Below are positions 34,629 through 43,895 of a DNA stretch of 64,000 bases, in pieces (within the stretch, counting starts at the first letter, position 1; each line of letters begins with the position of its first letter). The notes beneath the pieces are model-generated. The model saw only the letters and a program-made list of their open reading frames with translations. It was not told where the DNA came from and made no database searches. Both the position numbers and the translations under genes were made by a program. The stretch covers positions 3,844,001 to 3,908,000 of the forward strand of contig JAXMBC010000001.1 of NCBI GenBank assembly GCA_046350055.1. Direction: 5' to 3'. This DNA is from JAEUIE01 sp046350055. Its GTDB lineage: Bacteria; Planctomycetota; Planctomycetia; Gemmatales; HRBIN36.

Positions 34629-36035
34629 CTACGCTGTTGGGGTTTTCTCTGCTTCCGGCTCTGCAGCAACAGGTTCAGCTTCTACTTCCTTCGTGCCCGC
34701 TTCTGCCGCAGGTATTTCAGCTACAGCAGTAGTCTCAGTTTCTGTGGCGGGCGTTTCTTCGGGTGCCGTAGCGTCGGCTGGTGTTGTTTCGCCCTCGCTT
34801 TTGCTTTCGGCTGCCTCAGGAGCAGTCTCTGCACTGGCTTCAGTCTCCTTGGCTTCTTCCGGTTCGTTACCGATGTTCTCCAGAGCTTCCGAAGCTTCTT
34901 CAGCGAAGTTGATGATGTTAATTGCTTCCTCTTCGGTCACACCCAGCATTTCTGCCAGGTCCGCCGTTTCCTGGAAGGTCAGATCGTCGTATGACAGGAA
35001 GCCTTCGGAAATGAGCACTTCGACCATGTCGTCCGTCATACCGGGGATGATCTTGAAGTAGCCTTCGGCCTTCTCGATGCTTTCCGAGAGTTCGTCCTCG
35101 GTCATGATCTCCATATCCCAGCCGACCAGCTTGGAAGCCAGGCGAACATTCTGCCCACGTCGACCGATGGCGAGCGAAAGCTGATCTTCACCCACCAGCA
35201 CGATGGCACGGCCCAGCTTGGTGTAAAGAAACACTTCGGTGATGTTGGCAGGTTGCAGCGCATTGGGAATCATGACCTGCAACGAGTCGTTCCAGCGGAC
35301 GATATCGATGCGCTCGCCACCCAGTTCATCCACAATGTTCTTGATGCGGCTGCCTCGCACACCTACACAGGCGCCAACCGCATCCACTTTGCTGTCAATA
35401 CTGCTGGCGGAGATCTTGGTGCGGTAGCCTGCTTCGCGTGCAATGGCCCGGATCTGGATGGTGCGGTCGGCGATCTCTGGGATTTCCTGCTCGAACAGGC
35501 GACGCACGAAATCAGGGTGAGTACGCGAAAGCACGATGCGAACCCGGTTGCCCATCTTTCGGACTTCGAGGATGATGGCTTTGATTCGCTGGCCTACGTG
35601 AGGTGTTTCACCGGGAATCATTTCCGAGCGGGGCAGGAACGCTTCACTTTTGCCCAGGCTCAGGATGGCGGAACCACCCTCGATGCGTTGCACGGTGCCG
35701 ATGACGAGTTCACCCTTGCGTTCGCCGTAATCGCGGAAGACCACATTGGACTCCGCTTCGCGAATCTTCTGAATGAAGACCTGCTTGGCTACCTGGGCAG
35801 CAATACGTCCCAGAATCGCAGGTTCGATTTCGACACCAGCCTTGGTGGCCGTCATGATGCCGGTGCCCCGGTCAATGCTGACAACAATATCATCCTCTTC
35901 CTGATCGATGATGCCGTAGTGTTTGCGGGCGGCCAGGTGCATGCCTTGTTCGATGCCTTCAAAGATCATGTCTTTGGGGATGCCTTTATCCCGGTGCATG
36001 GCATCAACAATGCGAAGTATTTCTGGGCCGTTCAT
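34629..36035 (-). CDS. nusA: Transcription termination/antitermination protein NusA
   Basis: NusA binds RNA polymerase and controls pausing, termination and antitermination. The 468-residue protein has the N-terminal polymerase-binding domain, an S1 domain (about residues 130-200, KGELVIGTVQRIEGGSAIL) and two KH domains (GVRGSRIKNIVDELGGERI and AIGRRGQNVRLASKLVGW). A helical repeat follows (PGMTDDMVEVLISEGFLSYDDL shortened here to its start), and the last 85 or so residues are a Glu/Ala/Thr-rich tail of low complexity. The start overlaps the stop of the ABC ATPase by 4 bases. The rimP gene usually found before nusA is absent. Confidence 0.95.
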   Translation of the reverse strand: MNGPEILRIVDAMHRDKGIPKDMIFEGIEQGMHLAARKHYGIIDQEEDDIVVSIDRGTGIMTATKAGVEIEPAILGRIAAQVAKQVFIQKIREAESNVVFRDYGERKGELVIGTVQRIEGGSAILSLGKSEAFLPRSEMIPGETPHVGQRIKAIILEVRKMGNRVRIVLSRTHPDFVRRLFEQEIPEIADRTIQIRAIAREAGYRTKISASSIDSKVDAVGACVGVRGSRIKNIVDELGGERIDIVRWNDSLQVMIPNALQPANITEVFLYTKLGRAIVLVGEDQLSLAIGRRGQNVRLASKLVGWDMEIMTEDELSESIEKAEGYFKIIPGMTDDMVEVLISEGFLSYDDLTFQETADLAEMLGVTEEEAINIINFAEEASEALENIGNEPEEAKETEASAETAPEAAESKSEGETTPADATAPEETPATETETTAVAEIPAAEAGTKEVEAEPVAAEPEAEKTPTA

Positions 36036-36772
36036 GGTTTACTCGAATCAGGGGTATCAGGTTGTACGGAACAGTCGCTGTCCAACACGATGAGTTGATC
36101 AGCCACAGCGTGAGCTTCTTCCAGATCATGAGTGACCCAGATGACGGTGGACTGCCAGCGACGGAAGCACTCGACAAGTCGGGTGCGAAGGCGGCGGGCC
36201 AGGGCCAGGTCGAGATGTGCGAGAGGCTCGTCCAACAAAAAAACCGCCGGGCGGCGGATGAGACACCTCCCCAGCGCGACTCGGTGCTGCTGACCTCCGG
36301 AAAGTGCCGAAGGGAGTCGCTTGAGGTATGGTTCCAATTCCAGGAGTGGAATGGCTTCGTCCAGCCGCTGGCGGAGTTCGGAAGGTTCCGTTCTCGCCCA
36401 CCAGAGCTTACGGAGGTGATTATAGTGGAGACGCCAGCCAATCGCCAGATTTTCCCGCACATTCATATGCGGCACCAGCACAGGTTGCTGGAACACGATG
36501 CCGGTAGCCTGGCGGTGCTCTCGCAGCGAGACAGGCCAGGTGATGCTGCCGCTATCTGCTGTTTCCAGCCCCGCCAGCAGCCGGAGAAGTGTCGTCTTGC
36601 CTGAGCCAGAGCGGCCGCAAATCACCGCTATCTTGCCTGTCTCGAACGTATACTGGAAACGCAACACTTCATCGGTCGGAAACTGTTTCTCGGCATTTAT
36701 CTGAATCATGCCAGGAATCTCACGAACGCCAGCGGGTGTTTTCGAATCCATCGCCCACAGCCTGGCAATCAC
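36032..36772 (-). CDS. ABC transporter ATP-binding protein without a visible permease
   Basis: The protein of up to 246 residues has Walker A GRSGSGKT (53-60), signature LSGGQQHRVALGRCL, Walker B VFLLDEPLAHLD and H-loop WVTHDLEEA. It resembles importer ATPases of the ModC/ThiQ or lipoprotein-export type; the substrate cannot be named. GTG at 36772 overlaps the flavin reductase stop by 4 bases, which supports this start. ATG at 36709 (MIQINAEKQ) would give the more usual distance of about 30 residues to Walker A, so the N-terminus is uncertain. No permease or binding protein lies nearby. Confidence 0.85.
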   Translation of the reverse strand: MIARLWAMDSKTPAGVREIPGMIQINAEKQFPTDEVLRFQYTFETGKIAVICGRSGSGKTTLLRLLAGLETADSGSITWPVSLREHRQATGIVFQQPVLVPHMNVRENLAIGWRLHYNHLRKLWWARTEPSELRQRLDEAIPLLELEPYLKRLPSALSGGQQHRVALGRCLIRRPAVFLLDEPLAHLDLALARRLRTRLVECFRRWQSTVIWVTHDLEEAHAVADQLIVLDSDCSVQPDTPDSSKP

Positions 36773-37374
36773 GGCCGTGGCATCTCAAACAGCTCGTTCG
36801 TCTTGCAGTACCAGTTGCCTCCCATACGCCCGATGGTCTGCAGTTTGGCTGGATCGACTTTGCCATCCGCACCAATCACACGGTCATCGATGTGGAAAGC
36901 CAGGATCTCCCCAATGACCAGGTTGCCACTCATCGGGCCGTCACCCACACTGATCACCTGCATCACCCGCCCTTCCATATGAGCAGGCGATGCTTTCACC
37001 CGGGGAGGCCTGACCTTGTTGGACGGGATCAACTCCAGCCCCAGCATGTCAGCCTCACTTTCATAGCGAGGCAACTCCTTGGCACTCCGGTTCACTACAT
37101 CTGCAAGGGACAAGACGGATGAATTGATGACAAACTCCGGCACCTCTTCCAGGTTGAGTAGAGTGTCTTTCTTGCTCAGGGCACGTTTATTCGATGTTGA
37201 GAAGACCACGACCGGAGGATTCGATCCAAACGTATTAAAGAAACTGAAGGGCGCCAGATTGACTCGCCCTTCCTTGTCGATGGTTGTGATCCAGGCAATC
37301 GGCCGCGGTGTCACAATGCCAACCAGTGCCTGATATACGTCCAGGACGCTTGTCGTCGCTACATCCAGATACAT
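36769..37374 (-). CDS. Flavin reductase family protein
   Basis: The 201-residue protein matches the flavin reductase-like, FMN-binding domain: GIVTPRPIAWITTIDKEG, NLAPFSFFNTFGSNPPVVVF, EFVINSS and GEILAFHIDD. Members supply reduced flavin or act as FMN-binding enzymes in aromatic degradation. Its ATG follows the hmgA stop with no gap (TAA-ATG), so it should be made with homogentisate dioxygenase and could serve the same pathway. Confidence 0.88.
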   Translation of the reverse strand: MYLDVATTSVLDVYQALVGIVTPRPIAWITTIDKEGRVNLAPFSFFNTFGSNPPVVVFSTSNKRALSKKDTLLNLEEVPEFVINSSVLSLADVVNRSAKELPRYESEADMLGLELIPSNKVRPPRVKASPAHMEGRVMQVISVGDGPMSGNLVIGEILAFHIDDRVIGADGKVDPAKLQTIGRMGGNWYCKTNELFEMPRP

Positions 37375-38544
37375 TTAATCCAGCCAGCTGAAGGGGTATT
37401 TGGGATCGTCCAGCTCCATGGCTTGACGAGTCAGTTTCAGGGGATGATGGGTATCCACCATCACTGCTAACTCATCAGTACGGATTACCTCGCGGCTGGC
37501 CACAATAGTGCCGGGATGGGGCCCATGTGGTATCCCGCGTGGATGCAGTGTGAACGAAGACTGTTCCACCCCACGCCGGCTTCCAAAGTTGCCGCGCACA
37601 TAATAGAGCACTTCATCAGCACCTACGTTGGAATGCACGTAGGGCACCTTGATCGCTTCTGGATGATGGTCCAGGAAGCGGGGGGCGAATGTGCAAAGCA
37701 CAAAGCCTTTGGTTTCAAACGTCTGATGAATGGGGGGAGGTTGATGGATGGCCCCGGTGATCGGCTCAAAGTCGTCTGCGTTAAAGGTGTACGGATAAAA
37801 CATGCCATCCCACCCGACAACATCAAACGGGTGGCTGGCAAGAATGTAGCGCGTGTACCGGTCGCCATCCTTGACCAGCACTGGGACATCTTCCTCGCGA
37901 TCGATCGTGTTCAGTTCTTTCGGACCATGGAAGTCCCGTTCCGAGAACGGGGCACCGAGCCGAAGCTGGCCATCGGGATTGAGATAACGTTCCGGTATTC
38001 GCAAATCACCTTCTGATTCAACAATGAGCAGGTCAGGCTCGATGCCTGGATCGAAGTCGATGCGGTACGTGGTGCTGCGAGGAATCACCACGTAGTCGAA
38101 AGTTTTAATCGGCTGCACACCCAGCGGTGTGTGCAAAAGCCCGCGGCCATGATGCACAAAGATCACTTCATCAGCCGTCGCATTACGGAAGAGTTCGCTT
38201 TGTGCCTGTGCAGGCCTGCAGCGGCTGATCGTTACGTCGTTGTTGGTAAAGAGAGGCAGGCGGCCAGTAATGATGTCTCCATTACTAGGAATATTCTTGC
38301 TCTTGAGGTGATGATGACGCAGCATCTCGCCTTCCACTATCTCCAGCGGCATGATGCCTGCCGGCTCCACCTTGCGAACGCGGGTTGGCGGTCGCAGGTG
38401 ATAGCAGATGGAATAGGCGCGCTCAAAGCCCACAGTTGTAACTACTTCTTCATAGAAGATGCCCTCATTTTTAAACCCGGGGCTGGTTCGGTGTTCAATA
38501 TGACGCTTGCGGGGGATCGTGCCACGCTGGAGATACTGGGGCAT
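37375..38544 (-). CDS. hmgA: Homogentisate 1,2-dioxygenase
   Basis: The enzyme opens the ring of homogentisate in tyrosine and phenylalanine breakdown. The 389-residue protein matches the shorter bacterial type, with MPQYLQRGTIPRKRH, VIFVHHGRGLLHTPLG, YVVIPRSTTYRI, VVGWDGMFYPYTFN and a C-terminal HPRGIPHGPHPG region that should supply iron ligands. The ATG has AGGAG 8 bases upstream. It heads a run through flavin reductase, an ABC ATPase and nusA. Other genes of the pathway (fumarylacetoacetase, HPPD) are not in the window. Confidence 0.92.
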   Translation of the reverse strand: MPQYLQRGTIPRKRHIEHRTSPGFKNEGIFYEEVVTTVGFERAYSICYHLRPPTRVRKVEPAGIMPLEIVEGEMLRHHHLKSKNIPSNGDIITGRLPLFTNNDVTISRCRPAQAQSELFRNATADEVIFVHHGRGLLHTPLGVQPIKTFDYVVIPRSTTYRIDFDPGIEPDLLIVESEGDLRIPERYLNPDGQLRLGAPFSERDFHGPKELNTIDREEDVPVLVKDGDRYTRYILASHPFDVVGWDGMFYPYTFNADDFEPITGAIHQPPPIHQTFETKGFVLCTFAPRFLDHHPEAIKVPYVHSNVGADEVLYYVRGNFGSRRGVEQSSFTLHPRGIPHGPHPGTIVASREVIRTDELAVMVDTHHPLKLTRQAMELDDPKYPFSWLD

Positions 38545-38721
38545 GGAGAGAGCTCCTGGGTCAACAGGGTCATTCTACAGAGGAATGGATCGGCCTGGAA
38601 CTCCCCAATAGTCGCATGCACCTCGGGAATTCTTCATTTTGGGTATTTTCGTGTCGATTTCGTTGCGGGCCGTTCGTCGTACAGGTAGAGTCTGGTGAAT
38701 CTCTAACTACGGACTATAGAC

Positions 38722-39258
38722 ATGACTATCGTGTGGATCATCCTCGGCGTATTGGCAGCACTCATCGTGATTGTGCTCATCCTGGCTTCCATGCAACCTG
38801 ATCTGTTTCGCGTTGAACGCAGTGAAACGATGGCTGCGCCGCCCGGCAAAATCCTGGAACAGCTGACCGACTTTCACCGCTGGCAGGCATGGTCGCCCTG
38901 GGAAGAACTCGATCCCGACATGAAGCGAACCTTCAGTGGCAGTTCCTCTGGCGTGGGTGCTGCCTACGCCTGGGAAGGCAACAACAAAGTAGGGCAGGGG
39001 AGCATGGAGATCACCGAAGTGATCCCCGACAGGCAATTGAAGATCGATCTGACGTTTCTCAAGCCATTCGCTTGCAAGAACAAGGCTATCTACACCCTCG
39101 AGCCAGTCTCTGGTGGAACAAAGCTGGTCTGGGCGATGGAAGGGCAGAATCAGTTCATGGGCAAACTCTTTGGCATGATGATGAACATGGACAAGATGAT
39201 CGGCAAGGATTTTGAAAAGGGACTGGCGAAGCTCAAGGCTGTAGTCGAGAAATCCTGA
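38722..39258 (+). CDS. SRPBCC family protein with an N-terminal membrane helix
   Basis: The 178-residue protein starts with one membrane helix (IVWIILGVLAALIVIVLIL) followed by a START/SRPBCC fold: FRVERSETMAAPPGKILEQL, FHRWQAWSPWEELDPDMKR, VGAAYAWEGN and GGTKLVWAMEG. Such domains bind hydrophobic ligands; the ligand is unknown. The pattern WSPWEELDP is common in polyketide cyclase-like members. It diverges from hmgA across 177 bases and converges on the M32 peptidase gene. Confidence 0.85.
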   Translation: MTIVWIILGVLAALIVIVLILASMQPDLFRVERSETMAAPPGKILEQLTDFHRWQAWSPWEELDPDMKRTFSGSSSGVGAAYAWEGNNKVGQGSMEITEVIPDRQLKIDLTFLKPFACKNKAIYTLEPVSGGTKLVWAMEGQNQFMGKLFGMMMNMDKMIGKDFEKGLAKLKAVVEKS

Positions 39259-39282
39259 TCATGCTTCTAGTCCACTTACACA

Positions 39283-40770
39283 TCACCGATAGAGCTCACT
39301 GAACTTGGTCTTCAGGTACCTCATCAGCGGTTCATGGCTGAGACTACGCCCCGTGATCCGCTGGCAGAGTTCGCTGGCGGAAAAGCGTTGTCCGTGACGA
39401 TGGATGTTATCCACCAGCCACTGTTTGACCGGTTGATACTGCCCCTGGCTTAATAGTTGATCCAGGGTCGGCATGGCGATGCGTGCCTGTTCCATGAACT
39501 GGGCCGCATAGAGATTGCCCAGAGTATAGGTCGGGAAGTAGCCCACCAGCCCGGCGCTCCAGTGAACATCCTGCAGGCAACCCGTGCTGTCGTTTGGCAC
39601 TTTGAGGTTGAACATCCTGGTAAAGCGTTCGTTCCAGGCTGCAGGAAGGTCTGCCACCTGCAGGTCGCCTGTCAGCAGTGCCTGTTCCAGTTCAAAGCGG
39701 AGAATGATGTGCAGGTTATACGTTGCTTCGTCCGCCTCGATGCGGATGAACGAAGGACGCACATCATTGATCGCTGCATAAAACTGCTGCTGCGTGACAT
39801 CCTGCAGCGTATTCGGGAAATGAGACTGGACAGTCTTCCAGTTGGCCTGCCAGAAAGGCTTGCTGCGGCCAACGAAATTCTCCCACCAGCGAGATTGACT
39901 TTCGTGAATACCCAGAGAGCACGCGGTGCCGAGCGGAGTGCCGAAGTGATCCGCTGGCAGGTTCTGCTCGTAGATGCCATGTCCGACTTCGTGCAGTGTG
40001 CCGAAGAAGGCTTCAGCAAAAGCATGTTCACTGAACCGTGTGGTAATACGGCAGTCACCCGGCCCGATACCGGAACAGAACGGATGAACCGTTATGTCCA
40101 GCCTGCCTGCGCTGCGATCAAAGCCGACTTGTTCATCAATCCATTCGGAGAGTTTTCGCTGTTGCTCTACTGGATAACTGCGAGCCAGGATCTCGCGTGG
40201 AGCCCGGATGCCTGACTCCTGAATCTGTGTGATCAGAGGAACGAGTTCGCTCTGTAGTCTGGCAAAGAGAGTCGTCAGGTCTCTGGTCTTGGCGCCTGGT
40301 TCGAATTCATCCAGCAAGGCATCGTACGGGTGATCTGCGTAGCCTACCGCCTGCGCTTCCTCGCGTTTGAGCTTCAGGATTGTCTCGAGAAACGGAGCAA
40401 AACTCGCGAAGTCGTTCTGATGTTTGGCTGACTCCCAGGCATTCTGCCCGGCTGACGTGGCACGTGCCAGTGCTTCCACCAGGCTGGTAGGCAGCTTGAC
40501 GGCACGATCATAGAGACGACGAATGCCTCGGACATTGGCTCGCTGGTCGTCGCTCAGCGTTTCACCTTCCGCCTGCTGAAGCAGTTCAGCAGTCTGCGTT
40601 GCTATCAGTTGTTCATGGCATAGACGTGCCAGGAGTGCAAGTTGATCACCCCGGAAAGCCTGCCCCTTGGCGGGAAGGTAAGTGCGTTCATCCCAGCCGA
40701 GCAGACTGGCTGCGGAACCAAGCGTGGCACGTTCTCGTTCACGCTGACAAAGTAGTGTATACGCTGACAT
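39283..40770 (-). CDS. M32 family carboxypeptidase (Taq-type)
   Basis: The 495-residue metallocarboxypeptidase has the zinc motif LHEVGHGIYEQ and the other M32 signatures: LLGWDERTYLP, DHPYDALLDEFEPG, THVHPF-like ITVHPFC, HESQSRWWENFVGRS and the end region YFPTYTLGNLYAAQF. Family members remove C-terminal residues and have little preference except against proline. ATG at 40770 (MSAYTLLCQRERE) is chosen; the 25 upstream residues in the same frame are not family-like. The gene lies 52 bases downstream of the MoaD-like gene on the same strand. Confidence 0.92.
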   Translation of the reverse strand: MSAYTLLCQRERERATLGSAASLLGWDERTYLPAKGQAFRGDQLALLARLCHEQLIATQTAELLQQAEGETLSDDQRANVRGIRRLYDRAVKLPTSLVEALARATSAGQNAWESAKHQNDFASFAPFLETILKLKREEAQAVGYADHPYDALLDEFEPGAKTRDLTTLFARLQSELVPLITQIQESGIRAPREILARSYPVEQQRKLSEWIDEQVGFDRSAGRLDITVHPFCSGIGPGDCRITTRFSEHAFAEAFFGTLHEVGHGIYEQNLPADHFGTPLGTACSLGIHESQSRWWENFVGRSKPFWQANWKTVQSHFPNTLQDVTQQQFYAAINDVRPSFIRIEADEATYNLHIILRFELEQALLTGDLQVADLPAAWNERFTRMFNLKVPNDSTGCLQDVHWSAGLVGYFPTYTLGNLYAAQFMEQARIAMPTLDQLLSQGQYQPVKQWLVDNIHRHGQRFSASELCQRITGRSLSHEPLMRYLKTKFSELYR

Positions 40771-40822
40771 CGAACTGCCCCGAGTAAATGGACAGTATAG
40801 CAAGGAGTTGACTGAATCAGCA

Positions 40823-41119
40823 TCACCCACCCGCAATCGCCCCAATCACAAAGAACGGTTCCCGGCCCGCAGCAATAGCTTCAGGAAGTGGGGTGTTGTA
40901 ATCCTCGAACGTCATATCCTCTTCGCAGACATAAAAACGGACAAGCGGACGGCGTTTCAACGTCCCATGATCACGGATAGTGCCCGCCAGTTTCGGGTGT
41001 TGCGCTTCCAGTGCGTCGAGTACGCGGGTAATGGTCACCGGGGAAGCAACCTCCAGACGTACTTCCCCCTCAACCTGGGCCAGGTTTTTCAAGTGGTAGG
41101 GCAGAACCACGCGGATCAT
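40823..41119 (-). CDS. MoaD/ThiS-like sulfur carrier protein
   Basis: The 98-residue protein has the ubiquitin-like beta-grasp pattern of MoaD/ThiS and ends in AIAGG, the Gly-Gly tail that is adenylated and then carries sulfur. It is a little longer than MoaD (about 80). No moaE, moeB or thi gene is nearby, so its acceptor pathway is unknown. Its ATG overlaps the stop of the BNR gene by 4 bases (ATGA), so the two are coupled. I recall this pair from other genomes, but this was not checked. Confidence 0.85.
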   Translation of the reverse strand: MIRVVLPYHLKNLAQVEGEVRLEVASPVTITRVLDALEAQHPKLAGTIRDHGTLKRRPLVRFYVCEEDMTFEDYNTPLPEAIAAGREPFFVIGAIAGG

Positions 41120-42231
41120 GTAAGTGTTTGCACCTCCACGGAGTAGACCGAGGGCAGATGCTCCGCGATGGCCTGCCAGTTGTCTCCGCCATCAGGTGAA
41201 CAGTACACCTGGCCGCCCGTCGTGCCGAAGTAGATGCCACAATCGTCCAGACCATCGACACACATCGCATCGCGAAGCACGTTGACATAACAGTGCTCCT
41301 GGGGCAATCCCCTGGTGAGGGCTTCCCACGTGTCGCCACCCGTCTTGCTTCGGTACACTTGCAGCTTTCCATCAATCGGGAAATGCTCCGAATCGCTTTT
41401 GATGGGGACGACATAGATGGTCTCCGGATCGTGTGCATGCACATCAATCACGAAGCCGAAGTCCGTGGGCAGATTGCCGCTTACTTCATGCCAGTTATCG
41501 CCAGCATCATCGGTGCGTAGCACATCCCAGTGCTTCTGCATGTACACAGTCTGCGGCTTCTTGCGATGCATGGCAATGCGATGCACACAGTGGCCCACTT
41601 CAGCATTCGGGTCTGGAATGTATTGCGAGTGCAGGCCCTTGTTTATGGGCTTCCAGTTCTTGCCGCCATCGTCTGTACGGAACGCGCCGGCAGCGGAGAT
41701 GGCGATGTACATCCGCTGGGGATTCGTCGGATCAATCAGGATGGTGTGCAGTCCCATGCCACCCGCACCAGGTGACCACTGCGCACCCGTGCCGTGGTTA
41801 CGCAAACCGGTCATCTCTTTCCACGTGTCTCCCGCATCGGTGCTGAGAAAGATAGCTGCATCTTCCACCCCGGCATACACCGCATTGGCATCGGTCAGCG
41901 AGGGTTCCATGTGCCAGACACGCTTGAATTCCCAGGGATGAGGCGTGCCGTCGTACCACAGGTGAGTGCCCGTGGCACCGTCGTAGAGAAACTTGTTGCC
42001 TACTGCATTCCAGGTGATGCCACCGTCATCAGACCGCTGCACCTGCTGACCGAACCAGTTGCTCGTCTGCGATGCATAAATGCGGTCTGGGTCTACAGGT
42101 GACCCTTTCACATGGTAGATCTCCCAGCCGGCAAAGAACGGTCCGGTGGTATTCCACTTCTTACGAGCCGCATCGGAAGTAAGAACAAAGGCGCCTTTGC
42201 GGGTGCCGACGAGAACTCGAACGCCAGGCAT
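41116..42231 (-). CDS. BNR-repeat propeller protein, probably cytoplasmic
   Basis: The 371-residue protein is a propeller of BNR/Asp-box repeats: SDDGGITWNAV, STDAGDTWKEM, TDDGGKNWKPI, TDDAGDNWHEV and PDGGDNWQAI. It starts MPGVRVLVGTRKGAF, the opening of proteins annotated as glycosyl hydrolase or exo-alpha-sialidase, and has no signal peptide. Enzyme activity is doubtful. GAGGAG lies 6 bases before the ATG. Tight coupling to a MoaD-like carrier suggests a joint role, perhaps as a binding scaffold. Confidence 0.85.
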   Translation of the reverse strand: MPGVRVLVGTRKGAFVLTSDAARKKWNTTGPFFAGWEIYHVKGSPVDPDRIYASQTSNWFGQQVQRSDDGGITWNAVGNKFLYDGATGTHLWYDGTPHPWEFKRVWHMEPSLTDANAVYAGVEDAAIFLSTDAGDTWKEMTGLRNHGTGAQWSPGAGGMGLHTILIDPTNPQRMYIAISAAGAFRTDDGGKNWKPINKGLHSQYIPDPNAEVGHCVHRIAMHRKKPQTVYMQKHWDVLRTDDAGDNWHEVSGNLPTDFGFVIDVHAHDPETIYVVPIKSDSEHFPIDGKLQVYRSKTGGDTWEALTRGLPQEHCYVNVLRDAMCVDGLDDCGIYFGTTGGQVYCSPDGGDNWQAIAEHLPSVYSVEVQTLT

Positions 42232-42321
42232 GGAATACTCCTCGATGATTCGAGTGAATATAACCCAGTCATCGTGAGGAAGCGATGATAATTGTTTGCA
42301 ATACTTCCGTAAGCAGGTGGT

Positions 42322-43797
42322 CTACGCCAGTAATTCCTGGATGACGTGGCCATGCACATCGGTTAGGCGGCGATCGATGCCATTGTGGCGAAAGGTCAGC
42401 TTCGTGTGATCTATCCCCAGCAGATGCAGCATCGTGGCATGGATGTCGTACACCTGTGTCGGGTGGTTGCGATTCATGGGCTTGTAGCCGAAGTCATCGC
42501 TGGGGCCGTAGGTAATGCCGGGTTTGATCCCGCCGCCACAGAGCCAGTTGGTGAAGCAGAATGGATTATGATCGCGTCCCTGGCCACTCTGGCTGCTGGG
42601 CATACGGCCAAACTCAGTGGTCCACAGGATCAGCGTATCCTCCAGCATGCCGCGCTGGGCCAGGTCAGTCAGGAAGCTGGAAATACCTCGTGACATGCCC
42701 AGGGCCAGCGGGCCATGGTCGCGCTGGATGTTCTCATGCGTGTCCCAGTTGCGACGGGGGAAGCCATTGTCGTTGCCGAGCCACACCTGGATAAACCGCA
42801 CACCCCGTTCCAGCAGCCGACGGGCGAGCAGGCACCGTCTGCTGAAGTAGATCGTCTCTTCCAGATCATTGATCTCGCTGGCGAATGTCGGAGGAATAGA
42901 ATCGAGGTGATAGAGTTTCTTGATATGGGCAGGTTCCTTTTCCCACTCGAGCGCCTCGGGAGCAGCCAGTTGCATGCGGGCTGCCAGTTCGTAACTCGCA
43001 AGCCGGCCGGCCAGACGGGCATCATCAGCTCGGCTGGCTGCGTGCTGCTGGTTCATCGCCTTCAGCAGTTCCTGCGTCCTGGTCTCGCTCGCCTTAGTCA
43101 CGAACTGCCCGCTCTTCTTATCAGGGAAGAGATATTGCAGCGGCTCAGCAGCTTCACCACGGATCATGGTGCCCGTGTGCTGCGACGGCAGAAACGCAGC
43201 ATCCCAGTTCTTCGTACCGTTGCTCGCCAGCCCGCGATGGTCAGGCAATACGACGAACGTGGGCAGATTGTCGTTCATACTCCCCAGGCCATAGCTGATC
43301 CACGACCCCATGCCTGGGAATCCAGGACGGATGAACCCGGTAGTTTGCAGAAGTGTCCCCTGGCTATGCACGCCAGAGTTGCTGGTCATGTTGTGCACGA
43401 ATGCCAGGCGGTCCACATGAGGTGCCAGTGGCGCTGCGATCTCGCTGAGCATCTTTCCGCAATGGCCGTAGGGCTTGAACGACCACGGGCTCTGCAGCCA
43501 GGGTCCCAGACCATCCTGAAACGTCTCGACTGCTTCGCCGAAGTTCGACTTCTGCCCATGATGCTTGATCAAGGCAGGTTTGTAGTCGAAGAGATCCAGA
43601 TGACTCGCGCCACCCGCCATGAAAAACTGGACCACGCGCTTGGCTTTGGGTGTTGTCATCCCTCTCCCGAGGGGGAGAGGGTCGAGAGGTAAGGATGCGG
43701 CACGGAGCGGTCTGTCACGACTGAGCAGAGCGTACAGCCCCAGACCCAGCAAACCATGGGTAGTGGAGTTCAACCAATCGCGACGGGTGATATTCAC
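42322..43797 (-). CDS. DUF1501 family exported protein
   Basis: The 491-residue protein starts MNITRRDWLNSTTHGLLGLGL, a twin-arginine signal. The DUF1501 (sulfatase-like) body follows: KRVVQFFMAGGASHLDLFDYKP, GMGSWISYGLGS, FVVLPDHRG, GVRFIQVWLG, WDTHENI and LWTTEFGRMP. The family is very abundant in planctomycetes and nearly always sits with a PSD1/DUF1549/DUF1553 protein, as here (86 bases upstream of this gene's start region, same strand). Function unproven; degradation of complex carbon is suspected. GTG at 43797 is chosen over TTG at 43809 because GGA lies 7 bases upstream. A palindromic repeat encodes residues just after the signal peptide. Confidence 0.88.
   Translation of the reverse strand: MNITRRDWLNSTTHGLLGLGLYALLSRDRPLRAASLPLDPLPLGRGMTTPKAKRVVQFFMAGGASHLDLFDYKPALIKHHGQKSNFGEAVETFQDGLGPWLQSPWSFKPYGHCGKMLSEIAAPLAPHVDRLAFVHNMTSNSGVHSQGTLLQTTGFIRPGFPGMGSWISYGLGSMNDNLPTFVVLPDHRGLASNGTKNWDAAFLPSQHTGTMIRGEAAEPLQYLFPDKKSGQFVTKASETRTQELLKAMNQQHAASRADDARLAGRLASYELAARMQLAAPEALEWEKEPAHIKKLYHLDSIPPTFASEINDLEETIYFSRRCLLARRLLERGVRFIQVWLGNDNGFPRRNWDTHENIQRDHGPLALGMSRGISSFLTDLAQRGMLEDTLILWTTEFGRMPSSQSGQGRDHNPFCFTNWLCGGGIKPGITYGPSDDFGYKPMNRNHPTQVYDIHATMLHLLGIDHTKLTFRHNGIDRRLTDVHGHVIQELLA
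43660..43681. repeat. Palindromic repeat of family E inside the DUF1501 gene
   Basis: The arms ccctctccc (43660-43668) and gggagaggg (43673-43681) are perfect reverse complements with a 4-base loop. On the coding strand the repeat and its flank read LDPLPLGRG, placed between the Tat signal and the conserved domain. A weaker copy lies at 1174-1219. Confidence 0.75.
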
Positions 43798-43895
43798 TGC
43801 GAATTCCAATTCCTAAAGTCATGGCAGGGGGTAGCGGACTGCAAGCCCATGAATTTGTGCTGAACCTGACTTCCGTTGCCTCCTCGGGATATTCA

